Below are positions 1 through 5,242 of a DNA stretch of 5,242 bases, one piece after another. The position numbers were made by a program, and so were the translations under genes. The notes under the pieces were generated by a model. It was not told where the DNA came from, did not search any database, and was given only the letters and a program-made list of their open reading frames with translations. Position 1 is the stretch's first letter. Every line of letters begins with the position of its first letter. The DNA comes from Desulfobacterales bacterium. GTDB lineage: Bacteria; Desulfobacterota; Syntrophobacteria; B119-G9. The stretch lies in contig JALXAI010000344.1 in the NCBI GenBank assembly GCA_026992215.1, positions 1-5,242 of the forward strand. The letters are read 5' to 3'.

Positions 1-494
1 CGGGCAGCCACAGGCAAACGGTTAGAAATCCAAGGGAACTGGCAGAAGAAATCGTGGACATATCACAGAACAACAGGGTTGCTCTTCTTTTTGGCCCCGA
101 AGATAAAGGCCTGACAAACCGGGAACTCCGATACTGCCACAACGCGGTAACAATCCCAACGGCAAAATGTTCGTCTTTGAACCTTGCCCAGGCTGTTATG
201 GTTATTTCGTACGAAATATTTGTCGCCGGCAGGGATCTTTCTCCTCCGTTTACTCCCCGCCTTGCCTCTTTTTACGAACTGGAAGGCATGTACGAGCACC
301 TGAAAGAAGTACTGGTAAGAATCGATTTCATAGACCCCGGAAATCCCGACTACTGGTTCCAGAACATAAGGCGTTTTCTCTCAAGACTGAAACTTCTCTC
401 CCGGGAAGTCAAAATTATCAGGGGTATCTGCAGGCAGCTTCTCTGGTACATGGGAACTCACGGATCAAAAGAAATCAACCGGCAAAAGCCGTAA
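1..494 (+). CDS. TrmJ-like tRNA (cytidine/uridine-2'-O-)methyltransferase, SpoU/TrmH family, 5' end outside window
   Basis: This is the C-terminal 163 residues of a SpoU (SPOUT) RNA 2'-O-ribose methyltransferase. The frame is open to the left edge (first whole codon at base 3) and ends at TAA 492-494. The GTG at 54-56 is an internal valine, because recognisable family sequence (RNPRELAEEI) lies before it. Visible family motifs are motif 2 (LLFGPEDKGLT) and motif 3 (SSLNLAQAVMV), which build the trefoil knot that binds S-adenosylmethionine. The catalytic motif 1 would lie upstream of the window. After the knot comes a helical tail (ELEGMYEHL, then REVKIIRGICRQLLW) of the kind seen at the end of TrmJ proteins. 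TrmJ methylates position 32 of tRNA anticodon loops. The TrmJ assignment within the family is likely but not certain, since other group 1 TrmH proteins share these motifs. It converges with the cooT gene. Confidence 0.88.
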   Translation, partial: GSHRQTVRNPRELAEEIVDISQNNRVALLFGPEDKGLTNRELRYCHNAVTIPTAKCSSLNLAQAVMVISYEIFVAGRDLSPPFTPRLASFYELEGMYEHLKEVLVRIDFIDPGNPDYWFQNIRRFLSRLKLLSREVKIIRGICRQLLWYMGTHGSKEINRQKP

Positions 495-587
495 TTTGCA
501 ACCTTGAGGCGTGACAGCAATGAAAATTAAAACCGCCCCTGCAGCCGGTGTTATACCCCTCATGATGATAAAGCTTCCGCTTTTCCC

Positions 588-622
588 CTCCCCATACGGT
601 TGCGGAACCGGGTGTAAGGGAG
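588..622. other. Imperfect hairpin in the convergent gap between the methyltransferase and cooT
   Basis: An outer stem CTCCC (588-592) / GGGAG (618-622) and an inner perfect stem CGGTT (597-601) / AACCG (606-610), with loop GCGG, can stack with an irregular internal loop between them. It lies where both converging transcripts should end. However, no T-tract follows it on either strand, so it is not a canonical intrinsic terminator. The rest of 495-670 holds a 12-bp perfect palindrome at 651-662 and no gene I can support. Confidence 0.3.
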
Positions 623-670
623 AAATCTTGTGCCCGAAAAACGCTATACCCTTTTCGAAAAGTAACCCGA

Positions 671-859
671 TCAGTCACTCTCAAGGATTATCTTGTGATT
701 AACCAGCGACATGCTTTTAATCCTGGCCTTGAGAATTTTCTGCTCCCCGAAGATATTGGCCATTCTCAGTTTTCCGTTTTCGTTCTCTATCGTGTCAACC
801 GCCTCCATGATCATCTCTTCTTTACCGTCCTTTACAAGGTAAGCATTGGCTTCGCACAT
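671..859 (-). CDS. cooT: CooT-family nickel-binding protein (62 aa)
   Basis: A 62-residue cytoplasmic protein beginning MCEANAYLVKDGKEE, the hallmark N-terminus of the CooT family, whose members are about 60-70 residues. In the Rhodospirillum rubrum CO-oxidation system, CooT forms a dimer that binds one nickel ion through Cys2 and helps nickel maturation of carbon monoxide dehydrogenase. Cys2 is present here. Older annotations call the family predicted RNA-binding because of its small beta-barrel fold. The start is fixed at 859 by the family N-terminus and by a strong GGGAGG (867-872) seven bases upstream. A 20-residue longer reading has no family support and would run through this Shine-Dalgarno. 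No CO dehydrogenase or hydrogenase gene is in view, so its client is unknown; CooT homologues also occur away from coo operons. A long structured leader may precede it. Confidence 0.88.
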   Translation of the reverse strand: MCEANAYLVKDGKEEMIMEAVDTIENENGKLRMANIFGEQKILKARIKSMSLVNHKIILESD

Positions 860-888
860 TTCATATCCTCCCAATGGTTGTAAACGTG

Positions 889-903
889 GTGTCAGGCAGA
901 CAC
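889..903. promoter_or_regulatory. Perfect 5-bp inverted repeat upstream of cooT
   Basis: GTGTC (889-893) and GACAC (899-903) are perfect inverted arms around a 5-base centre AGGCA, about 17 bases upstream of the cooT Shine-Dalgarno. It could be a small repressor operator or a hairpin in the cooT mRNA leader. The arms are short and match no operator I know, so the assignment is weak. Confidence 0.25.
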
Positions 904-991
904 AGAGTCCGGCCGCCAACTTGAAGTTAACAAAAAAGAAAAAGAATGAAAAGAACTTAATGGGTAATTGCCGGTCGGTAAATCCAACGGG

Positions 992-1135
992 AACTTATTT
1001 TTTTCGGGAAAAACGCGGGAAGTTAGTGCCAGCTTGTCGTACTTTCCGGCGGATTCGACATAGCCGGCTGCCCCGCGGACGTGTATCCCTTGACTCGACA
1101 ACACCCCCGGGTTTTCCCAAAGACATCCGCCGCGC
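992..1135 (-). ncRNA. Candidate structured RNA leader (or small RNA) upstream of cooT
   Basis: Read on the minus strand, three hairpins follow one another just after a TATAAT box. P1 pairs 1123-1130 with 1075-1082 (8 bp, one G-U) and encloses a small hairpin with an AAAA loop (GGG 1116-1118 / CCC 1109-1111, extendable by two wobbles). P2 pairs 1062-1068 with 1028-1034 (7 bp, one G-U), then after a single bulged A (1061) pairs 1056-1060 with 1035-1039 (5 bp), a near-continuous 12-bp helix. P3 pairs 1020-1024 with 992-996 and contains an A/U stem with a CCCG loop. Each G-U would be an A-C mismatch in a plus-strand RNA, which favours minus-strand transcription. The edges are estimates. I recognise no known riboswitch class. 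It could be a cooT leader or an independent sRNA. Confidence 0.45.
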
Positions 1136-1141
1136 GATCTT

Positions 1142-1147
1142 ATTATA
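1142..1147 (-). promoter_or_regulatory. Consensus -10 box (TATAAT) facing cooT and its structured leader
   Basis: The minus strand reads TATAAT from 1147 to 1142, a perfect sigma-70 -10 hexamer. A start near 1135 would place the first hairpin (from 1130) at the very 5' end of the transcript and give cooT a leader of about 275 bases. The -35 region (around 1165-1170) is poor and no extended -10 TG is present, so an activator may be needed or the match may be chance. Confidence 0.45.
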
Positions 1148-1151
1148 AGGT

Positions 1152-1180
1152 TTGACTTTGAAAGGTGATTCCTGTAACTT
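1152..1180 (+). promoter_or_regulatory. Candidate sigma-70 promoter for the 1232-1762 gene
   Basis: TTGACT (1152-1157, 5 of 6 to consensus) is followed after 17 bases by TAACTT (1175-1180), which keeps the T1, A2 and T6 positions of the -10 box. A start near 1187 would give a leader of about 45 bases. It lies back to back with the TATAAT box of the opposite strand, so the two promoters may interfere or share a regulator. Confidence 0.4.
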
Positions 1181-1205
1181 AGCATCCGTTTCAATCAGGC
1201 GGTCA

Positions 1206-1224
1206 CTGCTGTTGGCAACAGGAG
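1206..1224 (+). promoter_or_regulatory. Hairpin overlapping the Shine-Dalgarno of the 1232-1762 gene
   Basis: CTGTT (1209-1213) and AACAG (1217-1221) form a perfect 5-bp stem with loop GGC. After one G-G mismatch, CT (1206-1207) can pair with AG (1223-1224). The right arm takes in most of the AGGAGGT ribosome binding site (1220-1226), so this fold would partly hide it and could damp translation. The structure is small and may be coincidental. Confidence 0.35.
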
Positions 1225-1231
1225 GTAAATT

Positions 1232-1762
1232 ATGGAAGCTACCAGAGATGACAAGTTCGTTGTATCAGCTGTAAACAGGAATCTATTGAAAAAGGGACTG
1301 ATAGGGCTACTGGCGCTGATCGTTCTTGCCGGCTTGTTCCTGCTGGTTGTGAAACCGAGGTACTTTTTTACCTATAACGGCAAGGAAATAGTACTTTGCG
1401 AAGGCAGGCTGGGATGGTTGGACGGCCATCCCGTAGCGGGTTTTAACCCGATGCCGCTTCAAGCCGAAGAAGCAAAAGAGATAACCGGCCAAAAATTTAC
1501 CTCGATCGAGGAAGCCAGAGAAGCACTTCTTAAATTTGCGGAGGCCGGTATTAAAAAGCGACGTGCCGAACTGAAGGAGCTGGAGCAAAAACTTGCCGGC
1601 CAGTACAGGGCCTTGCTTAACGAGTACGTTATTGCCAGGGAAATGGGAGCAAAGGGCCTGGAGAAAAAAATCGACGCGTTAACCGGCTGGCTCGAAGTTT
1701 TCGGACACCCCGCGGCAGAAACCGGAAAGAAAGCGGAGGAAAAGAACAAGGAAAAGGAATAG
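1232..1762 (+). CDS. Membrane-anchored coiled-coil protein of unknown function (176 aa)
   Basis: I do not recognise this family. The start is secure: ATG 1232 follows a perfect AGGAGGT (1220-1226) with five bases between. Residues 1-21 are polar to basic (NRNLLKK just before the membrane). Residues 22-40 are one strongly hydrophobic segment without a signal-peptidase site, so it is probably an N-terminal anchor with the rest outside the cytoplasmic membrane, although orientation is not proven. Residues 44-80 form a small region (YFFTYNGKEIVLCEGRLGW) with the only cysteine, Cys56. Residues about 90-150 are rich in Glu, Lys, Ala and Leu in a heptad-like pattern and should be helical, probably coiled coil. 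The last 15 residues are a charged Lys/Glu tail. It appears monocistronic, with its own promoter and a terminator beyond its stop. It stops one base from the oppositely oriented operon. Confidence 0.8.
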   Translation: MEATRDDKFVVSAVNRNLLKKGLIGLLALIVLAGLFLLVVKPRYFFTYNGKEIVLCEGRLGWLDGHPVAGFNPMPLQAEEAKEITGQKFTSIEEAREALLKFAEAGIKKRRAELKELEQKLAGQYRALLNEYVIAREMGAKGLEKKIDALTGWLEVFGHPAAETGKKAEEKNKEKE

Positions 1763-1763
1763 G

Positions 1764-3035
1764 TTAAACATTTCTACGACGTCTCAGCCGCGAAATCGCG
1801 CCCATCAAGCAGGACTGCATCGCGGCTATTTTTTTTGCCAGAAAAGCAATATCATCACCGGTATCCACGGAAATTTCCTGCTCGAGATCACCAAGTGCCA
1901 TCAGATCAATATGATGCGCAAGATTGTATATGGCATTGTTGCGTTTCCAGTTGTAGTAGAACAGGTACATGACGAATAGGAGAAACGCGGCCAATTCAAC
2001 ACCGAGAACCAGGTAAGAGATATTCTTGATCTCAGTGGCTGTTTCATCCACCGCACTTGCGGGCGCTGACGTATCCACTACTCCCAGGAACCCTGCGATT
2101 CTTCCCGTGCGAGGCATACTTTCCAGCGCGTACACTACAGGGTATCTGGCCTTTTGTGGCCAAAAAACCCCTTCGTCGTGGCCCGTGTGCCTTTCAACGG
2201 ACACTCTTTCGAGGGAATGAATCATGGAACCGAGCAACTTGCTGCTTTCGCCGGATGACAGTCCAAGAAGTGTCCCGAGCCCGTCAGGGGCATTTCGGCT
2301 GGCGGCGATACGGGGAATGGCGTCCATCAGCTCGAACTTACCTCTTCCCGTTTTCGACCATACCGCAAAGACGGTTCTTTTGTTTTTGACATCCGGCAAT
2401 CCAAGGACCAGCGTTCGAAACTTCTTATTAATGGACGCGGAACTCGGGCGTGTTTTCTTCTGTGTTCCAGGTCCAAGTGAACCGACAACGGTTATAAGCA
2501 GGTTTCTTAATTCTCCCTTTTTCAGTTCAACAGCATGAGCCGCCCACTTGTTCTCAAACTGTTTCACGGTAACATTTAGAAACCTTGAAAATATGAAGTA
2601 ACTGAAAAGCATGAGACAGACAAACAATAAACCGGAAACCAGGGCAATCTTCTGAGCGAATCGATAATTGGGGCGAATTTCCGGCGGGATGTATGCCTTT
2701 GTGGTACCCGCATCCGTGGTTCCGGCATCGATTAAAGTTATTCCGCCGAGCCCCCTCGGAGCTTCTCCGACAGGGGTGGACATGGCTTTCAGTGCTTCCT
2801 TCAGGTCTTCTTCGGTTACCCTAACAGATGGCGCACAGCCCCGGAAGAGTCGCTCCTCGCCTTTGTCCTTTCTGTCGGGGACTTCTTCTGCAACACTCAA
2901 CACATTATCAAGATCACTCAACAGCTCGTCCACTTCTTCGGCATCCGGGGGCCTGGTGGCCCACTCTTCTTCGTGATTGTCGGTTTTGACCAGTTTTATG
3001 TTTTTTCTTTTTCGCTTTTCTTCGCCAAAAGCCAT
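1764..3035 (-). CDS. Two-TM sensor-like protein ending in a HAMP domain (423 aa)
   Basis: The predicted order is: a cytoplasmic N-terminal extension (1-125) that begins very basic (KRKRKNIK) and turns acidic (about 31-51, DAEEVDELLSDLDNVL); TM1 at about 128-150; an extracytoplasmic region of about 190 residues (151-339); TM2 at about 340-361; and a HAMP linker at about 362-415. HAMP is recognised from the membrane-adjacent helix and the pattern LGDLEQEISV then GDDIAFLAKKIAAMQ, close to the usual LGxL...DEIGxLaxxxxxM. HAMP domains pass conformational signals from sensor to output. Here the chain stops about eight residues after HAMP (RLRRRRNV), so no kinase, cyclase or chemoreceptor tail is present. 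The sensor region resembles no family I can name. A DAGTT pentapeptide occurs twice in tandem at 103-112. An AAAGGA lies seven bases upstream of the start. It is the last gene of the operon, 25 bases after the preceding gene. Confidence 0.85.
   Translation of the reverse strand: MAFGEEKRKRKNIKLVKTDNHEEEWATRPPDAEEVDELLSDLDNVLSVAEEVPDRKDKGEERLFRGCAPSVRVTEEDLKEALKAMSTPVGEAPRGLGGITLIDAGTTDAGTTKAYIPPEIRPNYRFAQKIALVSGLLFVCLMLFSYFIFSRFLNVTVKQFENKWAAHAVELKKGELRNLLITVVGSLGPGTQKKTRPSSASINKKFRTLVLGLPDVKNKRTVFAVWSKTGRGKFELMDAIPRIAASRNAPDGLGTLLGLSSGESSKLLGSMIHSLERVSVERHTGHDEGVFWPQKARYPVVYALESMPRTGRIAGFLGVVDTSAPASAVDETATEIKNISYLVLGVELAAFLLFVMYLFYYNWKRNNAIYNLAHHIDLMALGDLEQEISVDTGDDIAFLAKKIAAMQSCLMGAISRLRRRRNV
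1786..1836 (+). terminator. Intrinsic terminator of the 1232-1762 gene, inside the opposing HAMP gene
   Basis: A perfect 8-bp stem AGCCGCGA (1786-1793) / TCGCGGCT (1820-1827) is followed by A and then eight T (1829-1836) on the plus strand. The 26-base loop can hold a three-pair mini-hairpin (GCA 1809-1811 / TGC 1816-1818). It lies 24 bases beyond the stop of the plus-strand gene and has no T-tract on the minus side, so it is one-directional. The large loop and a competing CGCG-AAAT-CGCG hairpin (1789-1800) lower certainty. Confidence 0.6.
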
Positions 3036-3060
3036 CGGTCTTTCCTTTTTTCAGTACCAG

Positions 3061-4092
3061 CTACCGTAAGCCGAGTTTTGAAAACATGCCGGCGTGCTGT
3101 TTTAATGTTTGATTCAGGGCGCCTTCCGAAATAAAGGGAGAAACCAGGTCGATCATTCTAAGAACCAGTTCCCTGAGACCTTCTTCGAGATTTTCACCTT
3201 TTGCAGGGGGGACAAGCAGCTGCATTCCGGACTCCCCGTATTCAATTTCGCCTGCGAAGGGATCTAGGAACGGGTATGTTCCCGCAAGTTCAACCCTGAG
3301 CTTTCGAAGGTTATAATTAAAATCAAAATCTTTTCTGACCTTCTTGAGTATGGCCTCCAGCTTACCAAAAAGCTCTCCAACCTCTGTGACCAGCTTTTTC
3401 TGGGTTTCAAATCTGTTTTCAATACTATCTGGCAGGTTTCTCAGTTCATCGTTAAGCTTTTTAACGGGAGATTCCCGATTCTTTTCGCCTGCCCTGACCC
3501 CGACTCTATACACGTTTATGGTAGCTGTCTTTTCACCGGCCAGCTTTAATAATCGTTTAAGAGGATAGTCGCGCGCATAGGTTTTCTTCGGGGTTTCGGT
3601 TACCATTTGAATCTTTAAGGTTTTGCCATCCTGCAGGTAAATTATACCAGTTTGCCTGGGTTTTTCAAATTCTACCTCTATCAATCCGAAATGTTTCTGG
3701 GCGGATAGTTTTTCAAAGAGCTTTTCCACGTCGGTAAAGCGGCTGTCAAGTCGGTAGTACATCAGTTCCGCGTGGCAGAATTCTTTTATAAGGTTGGTGA
3801 ACGCCTCCGGTAACTCGTAAACATCTATGGAACACTCGGGATGCTCCACCTGTTTATATATCTTTTCAAGGGCCACTTTGCCGTTAAAAACGCCTTCAAT
3901 CGTTTTAATTACCACGTGGGTCACTTCGCCTTCTTTGAGAATTATCTTGCTGCTTCCCTCCCAGGATTCAAGCTCGAGGTACCCGGTGAGGGATTCCTGC
4001 TCGAGAAAGGCCATAAGTTCCGGAAAAGAGGTGAATCTCGTGTAGAGGCGTTGATAAATGGGTTTGCCGTAAGGAAGTTTAATCATGGTCAT
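3061..4092 (-). CDS. Soluble protein with a duplicated N-terminal domain (DUF4388/PATAN-like) and a C-terminal domain, function unknown (343 aa)
   Basis: No signal peptide or membrane segment is visible. Two copies of one domain lie in tandem at about 16-94 and 115-197. Each has a start motif (TRFT 18-21, SRFT 117-120), a glycine exactly 18 residues after its Arg (G37, G136) before a strand (YLELE, LIEVE), a hydrophobic turn (IILKEGE, IIYLQDGK), a short helix (ALEKIYK, PLKRLLK) and a closing strand (SIDVYEL, TINVYRV). This layout resembles DUF4388/PATAN-type domains found in bacterial signalling proteins, by pattern only. Residues about 205-255 are charged and probably helical or coiled coil. 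The C-terminal part (about 258-343, with YPFLDPFAGEIEYG) is compact and unassigned. The start is ATG 4092 or the second ATG two codons later; AAGGA (4097-4101) is 4 bases from the first and 10 from the second. The gene begins 8 bases after the glucanotransferase stop. Confidence 0.82.
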   Translation of the reverse strand: MTMIKLPYGKPIYQRLYTRFTSFPELMAFLEQESLTGYLELESWEGSSKIILKEGEVTHVVIKTIEGVFNGKVALEKIYKQVEHPECSIDVYELPEAFTNLIKEFCHAELMYYRLDSRFTDVEKLFEKLSAQKHFGLIEVEFEKPRQTGIIYLQDGKTLKIQMVTETPKKTYARDYPLKRLLKLAGEKTATINVYRVGVRAGEKNRESPVKKLNDELRNLPDSIENRFETQKKLVTEVGELFGKLEAILKKVRKDFDFNYNLRKLRVELAGTYPFLDPFAGEIEYGESGMQLLVPPAKGENLEEGLRELVLRMIDLVSPFISEGALNQTLKQHAGMFSKLGLR

Positions 4093-4100
4093 TTATTCCT

Positions 4101-5242
4101 TTACGAGTATTGCTCCACTTCGAGGGTCAACACTATTTCCAGTACGCCGTTCTTTGCCACTGAAAGAGGCCATTGCATTAGAAAACAGCTACCCTGGTGA
4201 ACTTTTTCGAGCCCGTCTTCTGAATGTGAAACGGTTTCCAGCGGAAAATGCCATAACTCAAAATCTCTGTCAGCGCCGCAAACCATCCTCCATCCGTCCC
4301 ATTCGTTAATCATTTCCCACCCGGTAACCCCCTGATGGCTAAACATCTTGCCGGGCATTTCCTTGAATAAACTGCCGCTTTCGTTTGCATGCAACATGAT
4401 AAATCGCAAGGGGTCAGTGCCGGTATGAAGCGTGTAGTTGTGTTCAATACCAAACTTCAAACCATGGGTCTCAATGCTCCTGCCATCCACCTTGTAATGT
4501 ACCGTAAGCCTGTTATCCTTGAGTTCAAACTTTTTTTCCACAACTAATTCTTCTTTTTTCCCTCCCCGGAAAACGTACCCGATCCTTCTCAGGGTTAACA
4601 CGGCAATATTTCCCTCACCCCTGTGCTCGATAACCTGGTAGGGTTTTTCGATAAAATCCCCCATCTCCGTGATTTGAGACAACCGAAATTCTTTCACCGA
4701 CACGTTCTCGGGAAACAGATGATCCAGGAAGCTTCCCCTGCAGTAGTGATCATATATAAGCCAGTTTTCCAGGTTTTTCTGTTTTACTTTCTGAATTTTA
4801 TGGATGGATTTAACCTCTTCTCCTGAATCTTTTTCCTCCGCAAGCTTTTTCAACTCGTCGTGGTATGTTTCTTCCCTGCGAGTCAACACGTTGGTCAGGT
4901 TATACGAAGAGGGGACGAAATCGAGTTCGAAAACCCGGCCGCCCTGCGCCGGTGCGAAGTAAATGTTTAGAAACTTCCCGTGCCACAAAACTTCGTTGTT
5001 TCCGTCCGTGTCAAAATCGAAAAAGGCGGTGTCTATTTCATCGTGCCCCAAACCGATGATTTTTTGGGCGTCGATAAGGTTCCGATGGATCGCGTGCCTG
5101 AGGTGCGGGAGGTAGATGCCGCCAAAAAGCCCGTGCCAGTACGCACAATTGCACTGCGCCCTCCATACTGCTCTCTGCGCATCTTCCACCCCCACGGTTC
5201 TCTCACTCAAAAAAACCATCTTCTTGTGCATTACGTTGCTTT
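4101..5242 (-). CDS. GH57 alpha-amylase/4-alpha-glucanotransferase, C-terminal part (N-terminus outside window)
   Basis: The reading frame is open at the right edge, with three codons before the first visible Met (5229-5231), so that Met is internal. About 379 residues are visible; relatives such as the Thermococcus litoralis 4-alpha-glucanotransferase are about 650-700. Counting from the visible Met, residues 21-45 carry the family signature (QCNCAYWHGLFGG, then YLPHLRHAI) at the end of the catalytic part. An aspartate-rich loop DFDTDGNNE (72-80) looks like a calcium site. Then RREETYHDEL (118-127), IHKIQKVK (143-150) and YDHYCRGSFLDHLF (160-173) mark the C-terminal beta-sandwich (DUF1926-type). 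The nucleophile and acid/base residues of GH57 lie upstream and cannot be checked. The enzyme would cleave or transfer alpha-1,4-glucans in glycogen or maltodextrin metabolism, probably in the cytoplasm. Amylase versus glucanotransferase cannot be decided here. It is the first visible gene of the minus-strand operon. Confidence 0.88.
   Translation of the reverse strand, partial: SNVMHKKMVFLSERTVGVEDAQRAVWRAQCNCAYWHGLFGGIYLPHLRHAIHRNLIDAQKIIGLGHDEIDTAFFDFDTDGNNEVLWHGKFLNIYFAPAQGGRVFELDFVPSSYNLTNVLTRREETYHDELKKLAEEKDSGEEVKSIHKIQKVKQKNLENWLIYDHYCRGSFLDHLFPENVSVKEFRLSQITEMGDFIEKPYQVIEHRGEGNIAVLTLRRIGYVFRGGKKEELVVEKKFELKDNRLTVHYKVDGRSIETHGLKFGIEHNYTLHTGTDPLRFIMLHANESGSLFKEMPGKMFSHQGVTGWEMINEWDGWRMVCGADRDFELWHFPLETVSHSEDGLEKVHQGSCFLMQWPLSVAKNGVLEIVLTLEVEQYS

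Noticed and set aside
651..662. A 12-bp palindrome CTTTTCGAAAAG as a terminator or operator
   Set aside because: It has no loop of its own beyond a 4-bp stem, no following T-run on either strand and no known binding pattern. Short AT-rich palindromes arise easily by chance.
511..702. A 63-codon plus-strand frame in the convergent gap
   Set aside because: It overlaps the end of cooT on the other strand, has only a weak ribosome site and no recognisable motif.
860..919. A 20-residue N-terminal extension of cooT
   Set aside because: The family begins at MCEAN with a functional Cys2, and the GGGAGG site sits correctly for ATG 859.
1013..1029. A sigma-54 promoter (TGGCAC seen on the minus strand)
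   Set aside because: The -24-like element is present but the required GC at the -12 position is missing (TTCCC instead of TTGC).
892..1194. A 100-codon open frame on the minus strand in the divergent region
   Set aside because: It spans the TATAAT box and the hairpins, has no family pattern, and its composition looks random. The structured RNA explains the region better.
1829..1836. A run of eight A on the minus strand (A-AAA-AAA in frame) as a programmed frameshift site in the HAMP gene
   Set aside because: The -1 frame ends within about 20 codons in meaningless sequence and the +1 frame stops at once with TAG. The run is better explained as the T-tract of the plus-strand terminator.
5181..5231. 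The Met at 5229-5231 as the true start of the GH57 gene
   Set aside because: The frame continues open to the window edge, no Shine-Dalgarno can be judged, and the sequence after it is already deep in the conserved C-terminal part of the family.

Overview
The window looks like a chromosomal stretch of an anaerobic bacterium. The best guess is a Desulfobacterota / 'deltaproteobacterial' lineage, possibly thermophilic. This rests on a CooT-type nickel protein, a GH57 amylase-type glucanotransferase and a TrmJ-like methylase occurring together at roughly balanced base composition. It is an inference from gene families, not a taxonomic proof. No insertion sequence, tRNA, rRNA, CRISPR array or phage gene is visible.

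Layout, left to right. (1) Bases 1-494, plus strand: the 3' part of a SpoU/TrmH-family tRNA ribose methyltransferase (TrmJ-like). (2) Bases 495-670: a 176-base convergent gap with one imperfect hairpin and one short palindrome but no clear terminator. (3) Bases 671-859, minus strand: a 62-residue CooT-family nickel-binding protein. (4) Bases 860-1231: a divergent control region without a credible gene. It holds a perfect TATAAT box facing cooT. Directly downstream of that box are three consecutive hairpins whose G-U wobbles favour the minus-strand RNA. It also holds a separate plus-strand promoter candidate for the next gene and a small hairpin over that gene's ribosome binding site. (5) Bases 1232-1762, plus strand: a membrane-anchored coiled-coil protein of unknown function. 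(6) Bases 1764-5242, minus strand: a compact three-gene operon. It is read as GH57 glucanotransferase/amylase (C-terminal part only), then a soluble protein with a duplicated N-terminal domain, then a two-TM protein that ends in a HAMP domain.

How the parts may work together. The operon joins an alpha-glucan-processing enzyme with what look like two signalling proteins. The HAMP protein has a periplasmic sensor-like region but no output domain, so a partner is expected; the duplicated-domain protein next to it is a candidate (inference). The plus-strand gene at 1232-1762 stops one base from the end of this operon. Its apparent intrinsic terminator (8-bp stem, T8) lies inside the HAMP coding region. 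The structured RNA upstream of cooT is the most interesting unexplained element. It could be a cis-regulatory leader, possibly metal-related given the gene, or a separate small RNA.
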